The notes: generated by a model not told the origin, from the letters alone. A DNA stretch of 64,000 nucleotides from Hippopus hippopus (GCA_946811185.2 OX328096.1:50420252-50484251), one strand, 5' to 3'. Shown: positions 32,770 through 45,189, counted from the stretch's first letter. Made by a program: numbers and translations.

Positions 32770-34494
32770 ACAACCCTTTTTACCAAATGGCAAAATTTAA
32801 GACCCGTCAAAATTGAAAGCATTTGCAGACTCAGTGTGACTCAAAATGATTAAACTTCTCTTTGATGGGGTTAAAAACACTGTGTGAAAAGAAACAAGAG
32901 GGCCAAGATGGCCCTGGATCGCTCACCTGAATTTTTGAGAGGACCATAGCCAATTTTTTTTGAGGTATTGAAACTTTGGAAACAAAATCATTATTTTGCC
33001 AAGCTATTTTGAAAAGGTCACCTGTAAAAGTCATTTCAAAATCTGTCACCACCCCTACAATCATCACCACAGCAATGAATTTGATGAATCAGAATTCTGC
33101 AAATAAATTTTTGGATAGATCACCCAAGGACAATTTCTTGAAGAAGAGCACATGCTCGATAGTGACTAAAAACGTAAGTCGAACAAGAGCACCACATGCA
33201 GGTGCCAACAATTGGCTGTTGTTTTTCAACGGATAAAAATTTATCTAACAATTTTTGAAAAGGGTCACCCTAGGAACATTTCTGTGAAATTATTTCAAAA
33301 TCTGACAAGCCGTTCCAGAGAAGAAGAATTAAGAAATTCCTCTTCATGTCCCTGTAGTGCAAATAGCCCCCACCATCAGAGCCAGGTTTCTTGACAGATC
33401 ACAATTTTGTGAACAATTTTTGAAAAGAGTCACCCAAGGAACATTGCTGTGAAATTATTTCAAAATCTGACCAGCAGTTTCAGAGAAGAAGAATTTTTAA
33501 GAATTTCTTCATGTCTGTATAGTGTAAATAGCCCACAGCCATCAGAGCCATATTTCTTGATGGATCAAAATTTCTCGAACAAGTTGCAAAAAGGGTCACC
33601 CAAGAAACATTTCTGTGAAATTATTTCAAAATCTGACCAGCTGTTTCAGAGAAGAAGAATTTTTAAGAATTTCTTCATGTCCATATAGTCCAAGTGGGCC
33701 CCCCCACCCATCAGAGCCATGTTTCTTGACGAATCAGCATTTTGCAAACAATTTTTGAAAAGGGTCACCAAAAGAACATTTCTGTGAAATTATTTCAAAA
33801 TCTGACCAGCGGTTTCAGAGAAGAAGAATTTTTAAGAATTTCCTCATTTCTGTATAGTGCAAACAGCCCCCATTCACCAGAGCCATGTTTCTTGACGGAT
33901 CAAAATTTCGCAAACAATTTTTGAGAAAGGGTCACCCAAGGAACATCTCTGTGAAATTATTTCAAAATCTGACCAGCGGTTTCAGAGAAGAAGAATTTTT
34001 AAGAACTTCTTCATTTCTGTATAGTGCAAGTAGCCCCCATTCACCAGAGCCATGTTTCTTGACGGATCAAAATTTCGTGAACAATTTTTCAAAAGGGTCA
34101 CCCAAGGAACATCTCTGTGAAATTATTTCAAAATCTGACCAGCGGTTTCAGAGAAGATCTTTAAAGAATTTCTTAGAAAATTCCATTTGGTTGCCATGGC
34201 AACCAGAGTTTTTGATGGAATCCAATTCTGCGAACACTTTTTAAAGAGGACCTCCCAAGGAACATTCCAGCGGTTTAGGAGGAGTTGATGTTTAAAGAAT
34301 TGTTGACGACGCACGACGGACGACGCACGACTCACGACAGACACCGGGTGATCCTAAAAGCTCCCCTTGAGCACATTGTGCTCAGGTGAGCTAAAAAAAA
34401 AGCTGGTTACCAGCCTTTTCTCCTTTTCCCAATGTTTTCAAAAGGCTTCTTCCTCAGGGTCGTTCAAAGTTGGAATAATGTGATAAAAGGTTTA
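32770..34494 (-). mobile_element. TTAA MITE split by a Helitron-like insertion
   Basis: The left part (32770-32894, '...gtcaaaattgaaagcatttgcaga... aacactgtgtgaaaagaaa') and right part (34395-34494, 'agctggttaccagccttttctccttttcccaatgttttcaaaaggcttc...') are halves of one reverse-oriented copy. The break is in the left palindrome arm. Confidence 0.75.
32895..34394 (+). mobile_element. Helitron-like element, second copy of the 1-1834 family
   Basis: 5' CAAGAGGGCCAAGATGGCCC, GCTCACCTGA. From 33088 it is collinear with positions 1-1834, including the internal CAAGAGCACCACATGCAGGTGC start at 33187, but with about six ~168 bp units instead of ten. X-box palindrome at 34189-34204, GACGACGCACGACG tail, hairpin TTGAGCAC/GTGCTCAG, GGTGAGCTAA. 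The outer 5' end lies 160-290 bp before the inner one, a nested or re-captured terminus. Confidence 0.8.
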
Positions 34495-34496
34495 GA

Positions 34497-34675
34497 AGAC
34501 AGCTTTTGAATACATCGTGGGAAAAGAAGACAATGGTATCCAGTCTTTTCTTACAGTACATTATGTTCTTTCATCTTAGAGACAAACCCCATTATTTCAG
34601 CAATATTCAACAATTTCTGTGGTGGGCATAGGCTTTCAATTTTTACTGATCTAAAAATTTTCATCTGGTCAAGAG
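34497..34675 (+). mobile_element. TTAA MITE, degenerate
   Basis: 'agcttttgaatacatcgtgggaaaagaagacaatggtatccagtc' keeps the left arm and axis. The right end is eroded. Confidence 0.5.
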
Positions 34676-34904
34676 CTGCTTTTATGGATAGATATTTCTA
34701 TAGTAACTGGATTATAGACAGAAAAAAATAAGTAAATAGAAGAAGTGAACTTCAAAAGCATGCAATGTACTGTGTAAGTCTCCAGAAGCATTTAAATCAA
34801 AGATGTTCCACCCTGCATCAGTGAGAGAATAAAGTAAACAATCAAAGATCAATTGATCACATTCCCCCTAGTAATGCATACCTTTTCCACATCATTTTAA
34901 GTCT

Positions 34905-35110
34905 TTAACCTTTTTCCAAACAATAAATTTTAAACCCTTTCAAATTGAGAGCTTCTGAAGACCACAAATTTCATATTGGCAAAAATGAGATGGAGTTCTT
35001 TGAGAAAATCCTGGTTACCGTCATTTTCTCCTGTTCCCACAAGATTTTCAAAAGGTTTCTAGATCTACCTCAGGGTCATTAAAACACTGAATTGTTTGGT
35101 AAAGGCTTAA
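34905..35110 (-). mobile_element. TTAA MITE, reverse orientation, diverged palindrome
   Basis: TTAACCTTTTTCCAAACAA ... GGTAAAGGCTTAA, with a weak hairpin ('cctggttaccgtcattttctcctgttcccacaag'). Confidence 0.7.
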
Positions 35111-35199
35111 ACTCTATTACACAAGAAAAGAATTTTGTCTATGCACAAGCAAATTCTTTCAACTCCTACTTTCAAAACAAGGATGATGTTGGTGGGCTC

Positions 35200-35500
35200 A
35201 AGGTTACAGCAATCCAACAGGGTGTTTTGTATGTTTAAATGGTATTTCATGCAATTTCCAACATTATTTAAGTTATATTTCAGCAGTCAGAGCATGCTGT
35301 CCTATAGTTTCTTTTACCAGTGCTTCCAAAAATTTCCTTCCCTAGCCAAGGGCTGCTTCCCTACGTAACTATCATAACAGCTGAGACATTGCTCAACAGT
35401 AGGAGAGGAATGGATCTTGTAGTAATGACTACATACAGTGAGACATAGCGCTTGTACAACACTAGAGTTATGAGGTTGGATCCCGAGATTGACTTTATCG
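35200..35500 (-). mobile_element. Probable SINE, antisense copy
   Basis: Shares the body 'ttccaacattattt(a/c)agttatat(c/t)tcagcag' and 'gtttcttttaccagtgct' with 41730-41990 and, inverted, with 63281-63590. A tRNA-like head ('gttggatcccgag', near 35475) is visible. No gene from 35501 to 35917. Confidence 0.45.
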
Positions 35501-35917
35501 GTACTCTTTCCGGAAATAACTGGAAACTGCCATGACAGAATTCAATTATCTCCAACTAATTATTACCTGTATTTGTTTTTCTTTGCAAACAAAATGTAAC
35601 ACCAAGAGCAAGAACTGAAAAGCACAAAGTAGAATTATATGGTACTTTGCTCAATTCATGTTCATTTTCTACATTTTACAAAGATTTTAACTAGTCCTGA
35701 ACAAGCAATACATATCCCCAGGAAGTGCTTTGATAGAGGTAAGTCTGATTCAGACTTCACATTCATTATTCATCAGTATGCCTTAGTTCAAGCGGTGATA
35801 AAAGTCTTAAAAGCTAAAGATTTGACATTTGAAAATTGCATCTTGCGCAATGTACAGAGTTTACAAAATGGGCTGTAGGCCTAAGTATAATACAAAATAA
35901 ACATGTTTAATTTCTGG

Positions 35918-36105
35918 TTAACTCTAGCAGAGGACAAAATTTAAGAGTTGTCAGAAATTGAAGGCATTTGCAGGCGATATATCAATTTTGGCTAAATGGT
36001 TAGATTTGCGATCAATGGGGGAGAAAACATAGTGGGGGAAAAAGAGAAAATACATGTACTGGTAACCAACATTATTTCCTTTCCTCACAATGTTTTCAAA
36101 TGGGG
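35918..36105 (-). mobile_element. TTAA MITE, right end lost
   Basis: TTAACTCTAGCAGAGGACAAAATTT to the right palindrome arm 'ctcacaatgttttcaaa', then a G run. Confidence 0.55.
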
Positions 36106-36349
36106 GGGGGAGATTTGCACTGCATAGTGAGGCAGTCTGTCATAGCCCATCAGATTGCTTGTCATGGAATCTAGAATTGAAAGTATATACATGCAAATTT
36201 GTTGGTGACTGTCACTAGGAACCTGGATCTACTTTTTCACTGATCTAGTTTATTTGAACGGTGTTTTACAGCATCTTCAACAATTAAAGCACATTAATGA
36301 CTCCACTCTTCTTGTGTCCTCCAGTTTTATCAGTATTCATTGTACTTAA

Positions 36350-36490
36350 CAAAGGCCCTGCCGTGTCTTGGCCATTAGGACTCCCAAATATCAACTGTTC
36401 AGCCAGCTGGGATCATTCAGCAAGTAGAAATTGAACCCAGAACCTCCAGACTACAAATACAACACTTAACTACTGAGCCAAAAAGGACAG
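36350..36490 (-). mobile_element. Possible tRNA-like SINE head
   Basis: On the minus strand 'tggctcagtagttaagtg' resembles an A box, and 'ggttctgggttcaatttc' a B box, 40-50 bp apart as in a tRNA. The body is not clear. Confidence 0.4.
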
Positions 36491-36569
36491 AATTTGAAAA
36501 AGTCACATGACCAATCGAGGTAAATAAGCTATGAGTCAGCCATCATACTTTCTTGCAAATTTAATGAAG

Positions 36570-36789
36570 TTAACTCTTACCAATCAACAAAGCATTTGAA
36601 GGTGACAAATCAAATGGGACAAATCCAATGGGACCTAAAAGATGTTTTCAATCTTTGTAAGAGAAGAAAACATTGTGTTGGAAAAGGAGAAAATGCTGGT
36701 TACCAACAATTTCTCTTTTTCTCACAGTGTTTTCAAGAGGCTACTTCTTCAGGGTCATTTAAAATAAGGATTGTTTGATAAAGTGTTAA
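36570..36789 (-). mobile_element. Palindromic TTAA MITE, reverse orientation
   Basis: TTAACTCTTACCAATCAAC ... GATAAAGTGTTAA. Arms moderately diverged. Confidence 0.7.
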
Positions 36790-37344
36790 GACTCTTGGCA
36801 AAGAAAAACCTAGTCAATATTAATGACATTTTGATGTTTTTATAGGTCTAGGCTAATCTGAAAACAAATATCAATACTGCGACTTTGTGTAAACAAATCT
36901 GCATGTAAACAGCAAATCCCAGACAGATCAGGCCTTATTTCGCTGTCCCTGCTTTTCTTTCATTGTTTCTTTGCTTAGTATCTGATGCTGTTTTCATGTA
37001 TTTAAGTTACATTACAGTTGCCTAGATACCTATCCACCTATTCCTTAAATTTCTTCCTGAGCACTGCATGTTCACACAATGCTCTTTACAAACCAGTGGC
37101 TGCCTTTCCACCTCAACTATTTCAAAACAAAGTATCCCAGTATTCTCTCATAGAAAGGCTCTATATCATTACATACGAGAGGGCATCTTCCCTCTGTAAA
37201 GAACTCTAGTATTTTAAGACTTTTTGACTGGAAATACAGTCATCAACATATCACACAGAAGAGCTGTAACCATCACTATTTCTTAAAATTTTTCTGTTTA
37301 GAATAAGCAATCTGATTGAAGCAGACAGCCTTCAAATTTAGAAT
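36790..37344. other. No gene; SINE-body remnant
   Basis: 36975-37110 ('gctgttttcatgtatttaagttacattacag ... aaaccagtggctgcctttcc') matches the SINE body at 41730-41990 loosely. Nothing else. Confidence 0.35.
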
Positions 37345-38370
37345 TTAACCTTTTACCAAACAATCCCATATTTTAACGACCCTGAGGGTGAAGGCCTTTG
37401 AAAGCATTGTGGGAACAGGAGAACATACTGGTAACCAGCATCTTCTCCTATTCAGATCCACCAGGCGTGTGGAGATCTCAGAAATTTCTGCTTGTCAACG
37501 GACAAGAAAATTAAAGAAATCCACTTGTCCGCCAGTGCGGCTTTATTTGTCCAAAACAAAACAGTTTTAAATTGCATTCAACCACACCTCTTTAAAAAGA
37601 TGCTGTCTTGTGTGTGATATTCCTTGTTGCGGTATGTTTTATATTTATGTTTGGATCCAGCGGATGCTTCTCACATTGCGTTTGCTTGGAAGATTTAATA
37701 AATAAAGAATCATCTACTCTGATTTTACGCATCAATTGATCGCTGAATTGTAAATATCTTGTTTTGTTTTGAGACGGTTTCCAGCAGTGGAGATAATGCC
37801 TAAATCACGACCCATTCGCACCAAAGCTATACCATCAGATTTTAGGCTAAAATATTAACGTGTATGACATTGTCGTAAAAGATCTTTAAATCCGTGCTAA
37901 AAGAATAAAAATACTTTAATCCACACTGGTGATCTTAAAAGTATTCAGACATTTTCCAAAGCAAGAAAGTCGACAGCTGCATGCTGACCCTGTCATATGT
38001 ATTGAATGTGGAGGTACACTAATTGTGTATTTAAAATGGGTTTCCAGAATGCAGGGATCATCTCAAGCCGCTGTTTATCACTTGAAATGTCATTCTGGAC
38101 AAAAGGTGAACAATTGTATTTCACTGTGTAATGTTTACAACAGAATTTTGTATCAAAATTTTCCCCTATTTTCTACTTGTCTGCAGATAACTAGATTGAA
38201 AAAGATCACTTGTCCGTTGCCAATTTTTCCCGAGTCGGACAAGTCGGACGTAGGATTTCCGCACCCCTGGGTCCACAATGTTTATTACCATTCCAAAGAC
38301 ACCTTTCATCATCAGAGCAACATTTAAATTGTTGCTGCCAAAGCCTGTAATATGGAGCAGGCAAGAATTT
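37345..38370 (+). mobile_element. TTAA MITE split by a CAGGnGTG element
   Basis: 37345-37461 carries the left end, left arm and GGTAACCAG axis. 38270-38370 resumes with 'ccacaatgtttattaccattccaaagac'. The insertion falls in the right palindrome arm. Confidence 0.7.
37462..38269. mobile_element. hAT-like non-autonomous element
   Basis: 808 bp with ends CAGGCGTGtGGA and TCCgCACCCCTG, and imperfect flanking AGATCCAC / GGGTCCAC consistent with an old 8 bp duplication. Short subterminal 'cttgtccg' and 'cggacaag' motifs recur at both ends. A + strand frame at 37929-38255 has CIECGG...YHLKCHSG, a CxxC/HxxxH pattern that could be a BED-finger remnant. Confidence 0.55.
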
Positions 38371-38399
38371 AGTCAGCTTGGCCACATTAATTGCCCATG

Positions 38400-38578
38400 A
38401 AGAAAACAATTGACATATGGCTTGATATGAAATTTGTATTTGACAGGGTAGAAAACATTGTGGGAAAAGGAGCAAAATTAATGCTGGTTACCAGCATTTT
38501 TTTTAATCATTATGTATTCACTTCCTCAAGGTCACTTCCTCAAGGTTGTTAAAACTCAGGATTGTGTGGTAAAGAATA
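38400..38578 (-). mobile_element. TTAA MITE, partial, reverse orientation
   Basis: Left arm 'gtagaaaacattgtgggaaaaggagc', axis GGTTACC, right end GTGTGGTAAAG. The right arm is replaced by T-rich sequence and a short duplication of 'acttcctcaaggt'. Confidence 0.6.
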
Positions 38579-38629
38579 ATGGACTCTTTGTGAGACAACA
38601 ATAGTTTAGACATAGATTCAAAAGTAGCT

Positions 38630-38844
38630 ACAATGGAATGATACATCTTCCAAAAAGATTTTTAAAAATGCATTGTGAGAAAAGGAGAAATTGCTTGTTA
38701 CCAGCATTTTCTGCTTTACCCAAAATGTTTTCTACCCTGACAAAGACCAAACTCTGATTTCAGCCACATCTTACATGTCACCTGTTAGTGCTTCCATTCA
38801 ATATGGACAAATCTAAAATTTTGTTGTGTGTAGTAGAGAGTTAC
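38630..38844 (+). mobile_element. TTAA MITE, left end eroded
   Basis: Palindrome 'cattgtgagaaaaggagaaattgcttgttaccagcattttctgctttacccaaaatg' and the right part ending AGAGAGTTAC. Confidence 0.65.
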
Positions 38845-38897
38845 GTAGTACAAAAGATGAGTAAAAAGCCATGATAATTCATAGAAGTTGCCTCCTT

Positions 38898-39150
38898 TTA
38901 ACACTCCACCATACAATTCACTGTTTTAAGGACCAGTCCCCCCCCCCTTCACTGCAAAAAAAAAAAGAAGGCTTTTGAAAATCTTGTGGGAAAAGGAAAA
39001 TATGCTACTTAACAGTATCTTTTCTTTTTCCCACCATGCTTTCTACCCTTTCATCAACAAATATTAGTATCATATGGTGCATATTTAATTTTTTGTTAGC
39101 AAAGCTATCAATTTGGAGATGTCTAAGACTTTGTCATGTCATAGTTTTAA
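38898..39150 (+). mobile_element. TTAA MITE, diverged, with C and A runs
   Basis: TTAACACTCCACC ... ATAGTTTTAA. It shares its terminal TTAA with the next copy. Confidence 0.65.
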
Positions 39151-40120
39151 CTCTTTAGCAAACAACAAAATTTTGGACTTGCATTTGCAGACATTAACAC
39201 AAGTCACAGTGACTCAAAAACTGAAATAAGTTTTTAGAAGGGTAGAAAACACTGTGGGAAATGGAGAAAATGCTGGGTATCAGAATTTTCTCCCTTTTCC
39301 ATGGTTTTTTTCTAACATCCTTTTTGTGGTATTTGTCGAAGACAATACCACTATGAGTTCAATATTGAATTTTGAAGACCATATATCGTATTTTGTCCAA
39401 AGCCGAAGGAAATAAACCCAATTAAACTCAATTTTTCTAAGGCAAATGAGTTTTTCGGTAGCATTCAGATATGTAATTGGAAATGGCATGTTAAAATACA
39501 CTAGGTGAGGCCATCGATCGTGGAAATACTAATTTTTGATTGAAAATAGCTTCACTCGCTCATAGCCTTTTATTGGCGCAATGATACAAAATTTGTCTAC
39601 CGATCACTTGGTCCTGGGATTTTTCGTTCCAAAACCAATTCGTCCCATGGCTTGTTCATCAAATGATTGCGCGCTACTCCATTTGATTGGGCATGAATAT
39701 TTATAGATCGAAATAATTGATTGTAATGTTGGGAATTAAATATTGATGGCCAAAGATATTTCAAAATCATAGTTTTCAGGTACAAACTTAATTTTATTCG
39801 ATATATTCACGTGGTTTTTCTCTCTCTATCCATCATGCATCCTACTGTCAAGGGACATTACTCATGACTCCTCCTGAATGATCAAAGGGAGACCACCAAT
39901 ACACAAATAATCCTAACTTTGTCATGAGTACTCTCCCTTCAACCAAAAAAAAGGTATTCATTTGCTTAGTAGGTTGACTTTCAAGCCAATATTTGAATAA
40001 TATTTGTCTTTTTCTTTCAAATTATCAATTCCACACAATGGCTTCCTTGACAAATACCACTTCAGGGTTCTCAACACTTTGATTTTTTAGAGTTGTTAAA
40101 ACTTGGAATAGTTTGTTTAA
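39147..40120 (-). mobile_element. TTAA MITE split by a GTGGTATTTGTC element
   Basis: 39147-39325 has the left end and palindrome. 40061-40120 ('ttcagggttctcaac...gttgttaaaacttggaatagtttgtttaa') is the right end. Confidence 0.65.
39326..40060. mobile_element. Non-autonomous element with GTGGTATTTGTC inverted ends
   Basis: 735 bp. It begins GTGGTATTTGTCgAAG and ends CTTGACAAATACCAC. A second 'acaataccact' follows the left end. No target duplication could be defined and no coding frame was seen; superfamily unknown. Confidence 0.6.
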
Positions 40121-40749
40121 GGGCCGAAATGCTTGCACAATTTATTGCTATGAAGTAATGATTTCATAATTATGTAAAGGATGATATTAGTCAGACTTCA
40201 AGTCAAGACACTAATTACTGCAGTTATCCACTGACTTCTAATGCACCATAATATGGACCTTTCAGTGTCAAATAACATGAAAATCTAAGCAAAGGAAAGA
40301 TAGTTTCAAGTAGTAATATTATAAATCATGGAAAGATATGCTATGTATACTGAAATGATTATTTTGAGTAAATGGTTAATTTTTACTATGTACGATTTCA
40401 CCATCTGTCACAGTGCTTTCTCTTGTTCCCTGCTGCAGATTCCTCAAAATGTGTGGATATGAGGGCAACAGTTGTGATAGGATCAACGTTACTATTCAAA
40501 GTAACACGCAAAAAAAATATTCCCCAAAACTACAAGCTAACATAATGGGTGTTCATACTGAATTTTCAATTTGTTCTCCATAAATAGCTCATTATGTCTA
40601 CAAAATGTTACTTTCTTTGTAACTGTTTAAGACCATTATGCAATTTTTTTCATATTATCAGTGGTACAATCAATGTCACAATTTTCGATTCACCCTGCTT
40701 TAGATTCAACATTAACTGCTATCATCATGACTACCTGTTCAACTGCTAC
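40121..40749. other. No feature recognised
   Basis: Only short frames (66 codons at 40594) without a motif. Confidence 0.4.
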
Positions 40750-40974
40750 TTAAATTTCTACCAAATGACACATTTTAGACTTGTTCAGATTTAAAGCATT
40801 AATTTGTAACAAATGACAAAATAGATGTGACTCAAAAATGTTTCTGGAAGGGAAGAAAACATTGTGGGAAAAGGAGAAAATGCTGGTAAACAGCAATTTT
40901 CCTCTTTGTTTCTGTAATGTCTTCAAAAACTGTCTTCAGATTATTAAAACTCGGGGTTATTGTTAAAGGGTTAA
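40750..40974 (-). mobile_element. Palindromic TTAA MITE, reverse orientation
   Basis: TTAAATTTCTACCAAATGAC ... TTAAAGGGTTAA. Good left arm, diverged right arm. Confidence 0.7.
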
Positions 40975-41520
40975 AAAATTTACCATCAGTAGAGTTTTCC
41001 CTGGACTTTGTCAAGATGGGGTTCATTTGACCCCCTTCAATGAGTTAAAGAAGGCATACATCTAAATTTTTGGGGTCATTCAGAAAATTTGGGGGTCCAA
41101 ATTCAAAGAACCAGGGGGTCAGGGAAAATCCTGCATAAGTTATATATACAATTTCTTAAATAATCTATTACTGAAAATATCTAAGGAAACGATACTCAAC
41201 AATGTGATGAAGTAATAACAAAAACATGCATTCACAGACGGTGTAGATCAAGATTAGGTCAATGAATTCATACACAATAAAATTCAGGATCTGATGGTGT
41301 AGATCAAGATTAGGCCATTCAATTCATACAGTCATATCCAGGGTCTAAACAGACAATGTAAATCAAAATCAGATTCTAAACATACAATCAAAACCAGGAT
41401 CTAACCTGGTCTATCGAATTTAATTTATGCTTCAAAAATAACCATGAAATTGCATTATTTTGATTTTTTTTTTCCCCCCTGATGGGCAAAGTCTCTTTCA
41501 ATCAATCATACTTTCACAGG
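40975..41520. other. Unassigned; local direct repeat
   Basis: 'gatggtgtagatcaagattaggNcaat' occurs at about 41238 and 41292, with a third weaker version at 41356, a short tandem repeat of ~55-60 bp. No gene. Confidence 0.45.
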
Positions 41521-41709
41521 TTAACCATTTACCAAATAATCCCATGTTTTGAAGACCCTAAAGAAAAATGTTGGGAACCAGCATTTTCTCCTTTTCCCAC
41601 AATGTTTTCTGCCCTTTCAAAGACAATCAATTAAATACCATTCAGTTTGTCATCAACACATGATTTCAATTTCAGCCACTCAGTAATTTTGTTGTCTAGT
41701 AAAGGAGTA
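41521..41709 (+). mobile_element. TTAA MITE, left palindrome arm deleted
   Basis: TTAACCATTTACCAAATAA, right arm 'ccagcattttctccttttcccacaatg', end GTAAAGGAGTAC. Confidence 0.7.
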
Positions 41710-41729
41710 CATCATTAACAGCCAGAGGC

Positions 41730-41973
41730 ATCCTTTTAACATCTTTGATGGAGTGAATTATTCAATGATTGAATGGTGTTTAACCCCATTTCCAACATTA
41801 TTTCAGTTATATCTCAGCAGCAAGTGCACCTATCCATGCTTTCCTAGAGTTTCTTTTACCAGTGCTATACGCCATGTTCTTCCCAAGCCACTGGCTGCTT
41901 TCCAATATAAGTAAATGCCGAAACAATGATCAGCGGTGAGAGAAGAATGAATACTGTAACAATGAATACCATC
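41730..41973 (-). mobile_element. Probable SINE, antisense copy
   Basis: Reads, inverted, like 63281-63590: 'accgctgatcattgtttcggcat' against 'accgctgactatggtcatg', 'agccagtggcttgg', 'actgaaataatgttg', 'tggtttaacac'-type end. Head boxes eroded. Confidence 0.5.
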
Positions 41974-43873
41974 AATCCTCAAATTCCAAGCTGTTGCAGG
42001 CGACAAATTAAATGCATCTAAACTGATAAAACCTGGCTCTTAAAAGATAGAAAACATTGTGGAAACTAGAGGCCCTTGAGGGCCTGAAATCACACTACTG
42101 CCAGTGATTTTGCTTTTTTGCTAGCATTCATTATGAATTCATAATGCAAAAAGAAAAAAGACAAAAAACACAAAAACTAGAGGCCATTGAGGGCCTGAAA
42201 TCGCTCTACTGGCAGTGATTTTGCTTTTTTGCTAGCATACATTATGAATTCATGATGCAAAAAGAAAAAAAAACAAAAAAACCAACAAAAATGTGTTCTT
42301 GCAACTGGGCTCGAACCCACTTACACAGCATGAGTAGGCATAGTGAATTGAACTAACAGTGAAAAAAAAAAAGGAAGTGCAATTCTCAAAAATAATTGTT
42401 TGGAATCCAGCCAAAGAAATGTGACTGATAATGCGGACTTTGTTGAGTAAACGATACTAAGTCATCAAATGGCTGCTTTTACTGAACGGTTTACTAAATT
42501 TTCTTCACTTTTAATAAAGTTCAATCCCTTGATGAACCAAATAATCTTTTTCAAAAAAATTGGATCAACACTGTGGACTTCATTGCCTAGAAATGGAACT
42601 TTTCAACTTTAAATGGCTGCTTTTCCCACACCGATTGTCAGATTTTTTTTCAAAATCAATAGGGTTCAAGCTGTTTATGATACAAAGCAACTGTGCAAGT
42701 TTCACAAAAATCTGATTACAAATGCAGACTTAATCATGTAAGCAAGAAATGGAAATTTTCAACTTAAAATGGCTGCTTTTCCCATATTGTTTGTTGGATT
42801 ATTTTCAAAATCAACAGGGTTGAAGCTATTGATAAGATAAACAAACTATGCAAGTTTCACGGAAATCTGACCACAAATGCAGATTTTATCGCGTAAACAA
42901 GAAATGGAACTTTTCAATTTGAAATGGCTACTTTTCCCATACTGTTTGTTAGATTTTTTTCAAAATCAATAGGGTTGATGCTATTTATAAGATAAACAAA
43001 CTGTGCAAGTTTCACGGAAATCTGACCACAAATGCAGACTTTATCATGTAAACAAGAAATAGAAATTTTCAACTTTAAATGGCTACTTTTCCCATACTGT
43101 TTGTTGGATTTTTTTCAAAATCAATAGGGTTCAAGCTATTTTTAAGATAAACAAACTGTGCAAGTTTCACGGAAATCGGACTACAAATGCAGACTTTATC
43201 ACGTAAACAAGAAATTGAAATTTTCAACTTGAAATGGCTACTTTTCCCATACTGTTTGTTGGATTTTTTTCAAAATCAATAGGGTTGAAGCTATTGATAA
43301 GATAAACAAACTGTGCAAGTTTCACTGAAATCTGACCACAAATGTAGACTTTATCACGTAAACAAGAAAGTGAAATTTTCAACTTGAAATGGCTACTTTT
43401 CCCATACTGTTTGTTGGATTTTTTTCAAAATCAATAGGGTTGAAGCTTTTGATAAGATAAATAAACTGTGCAAGTTTCATGAAAATCTGACAACAAATGC
43501 AGACTTTATCACGTAAACAAGAAATGGAAATTTTCAACTTGAAATGGCTACTTTTCCCATACTATTTGTTGAATTTTTTCAAAATCAATAGGGTTCAAGC
43601 TATTGATGAGATAAACAAACTGTGCAAGTTTCATGAAAATCTGACCACAAATGCAGACTTTATCATGTAAACAAGAAAAACATTAACGGACAGATGGACG
43701 GACAGACGGACGGACGACGGAAACCATACCATGACATAAGCTCTGCTGGCTTTCAGCCAGTAGAGCTAAAAAGGGCAAAAAAGCTGGTTACCAGCATTTT
43801 TTCCTTATCCAAAAATATTTTCAAACAGCTTCCCAGGGTCATTGAAACTCAGGACTTGGTGGTTAAGGGTTAA
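41974..43873 (-). mobile_element. TTAA MITE split by a Helitron-like insertion
   Basis: 41974-42064 ('gttgcaggcgacaaattaaatg ... gatagaaaacattgtggaaa') and 43770-43873 ('agctggttaccagcattttttccttatcc...ggttaagggttaa') are its halves. The end TTAA is shared with the following copy in opposite orientation. Confidence 0.75.
42065..43769 (+). mobile_element. Helitron-like element, subfamily CTAGAGGCCC, duplicated 5' end
   Basis: The first ~112 bp are present twice (42065-42176, 42177-42290). The hairpin is AGGCCCTTGAGGGCCT in the first and AGGCCATTGAGGGCCT in the second, followed by GCTCTACTGGC in the second. The core has about seven ~155 bp units ('aaatggctacttttcccatactg'). Tail GACGGACAGACGGACGGACG, 3' hairpin CTGGCTTTCAGCCAG, end TAGAGCTAA. 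It lacks the X-box palindrome. Confidence 0.8.
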
Positions 43874-44098
43874 CCCTTTACCAAACAGTCCCTGGTTTTA
43901 ACGACCCTGAGGGAGAAGCCTTCTGAAAACATTGTGGGAAAAGGAGAAAATGCTGGTAACCAGCATTTTCTCCTTTTCCCACAATGTTTTTTACTCTTCC
44001 AAAGTCAAATTTCAATTTTTGAGTCACATTTATTTTGTCGTCTGCAAATGCTTTCAATTTGGACAAGTCTAAAATTTTGTTGTTTGGTAAAGGGTCAA
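43870..44098 (+). mobile_element. Palindromic TTAA MITE, near-consensus
   Basis: TTAACCCTTTACCAAACAG ... GGTAAAGGGTCAA. The palindrome AACATTGTGGGAAAAGGAG...GGTAACC... is perfect over more than 30 bp per arm. One of the youngest-looking copies. Confidence 0.85.
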
Positions 44099-44416
44099 AA
44101 AACAGGAAAAGGGTTAAACAAGAGGTACTTAGAGACAATTGAAACATTATTCACAACCATTCGAAATGTTTCTCTAAATTTAGATTCAAAGACTAGCCAT
44201 CTGATAGGTTGAGAATGTATTAGATGGACAGTTTTGTAATTTGAGATTAGAAATGATTTTAAAATGGTTGATGAATGTAAACCCTGGAGTTAATTAGAAG
44301 ACATCTGATAACAAACTGATTCATCACCGAATATTGAAAAGAAGAATCCTCCAAACACTCTCCAAACATTTGTGTAATTTTTATTAAGTCATCTTGTTTA
44401 ACACAATATCATAAAC

Positions 44417-44600
44417 AAAAGCGCCGCATGCGGGTGCCAATGCTCGGGTGCAAGTGCTTGATTTTCAGTGAAAATTCCAAGTCAAAAAAGAGGCACGACT
44501 GTCAGAAATATTTTAATGGTTACCTACCCCTGTTGTATAGGTTTCCCTTTATATAGTTTACAACTGGTCAAAGTTCGAAGTAAATATCTTCAGTAATATC
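44417..44600 (+). mobile_element. Solo Helitron-like 5' end (CAAnAGCnCCGCATGCGG)
   Basis: CAAAAGCGCCGCATGCGGGTGCC matches the 5' hairpin end at 56056. No matching 3' end was found nearby, so this is a fragment. Flanking 44099-44416 and 44601-45189 hold nothing else that I recognise. Confidence 0.5.
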
Positions 44601-45189
44601 AGAGCTGAGGCACTACAAAATGTCAAAGTTTTTGCATGACGACTTAGATGATGCCACGGCTATGACAAAACCTTGATGTTTCTTCGAAAACAGCCAAGCT
44701 AAAAATGAGACTTCTTATCTAATGCTCTGCTTCTGAAAATTGTTGCTTACCCTAGGCATACCCAAGTATGCACCAAGTATGCAAGCTAACCCAAATTGGT
44801 GCAAGCTAACCATACTTGGTGACATTTCTCCAAAGATTACAAGTTCCAAATAGCAATGTTTGAATTTGTACCATTGGCTGAAAATTTTTAGTTTAGATAT
44901 ACTTCGCAATTTAAGAGTTTAAGTAGTCATCCACTTTATTCCAGTCACATTTCCCTTAAATTTAAACAATCTGTCTTAAAGGTGGCCCTTCAGATTTTGG
45001 GACGAAAATTTTACAAAAATACAAAAAAATCATCTTTATACTCCCAAAGCCTTTTAATTTTCATTCATAAAACCCCAGTAGTCGAAAACCATCCGGCAAC
45101 AAGAGAAATTAGAGATTTACTACGGCCCAGGTCAACACCGACAGGAAACACGTTCTATTTTTACATGAACAACTCACTCATTTACATAC

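Noticed and set aside
38206..38475. 89-codon minus-strand frame as a gene
   Set aside because: It crosses the boundary of the hAT-like insertion and two MITE fragments.
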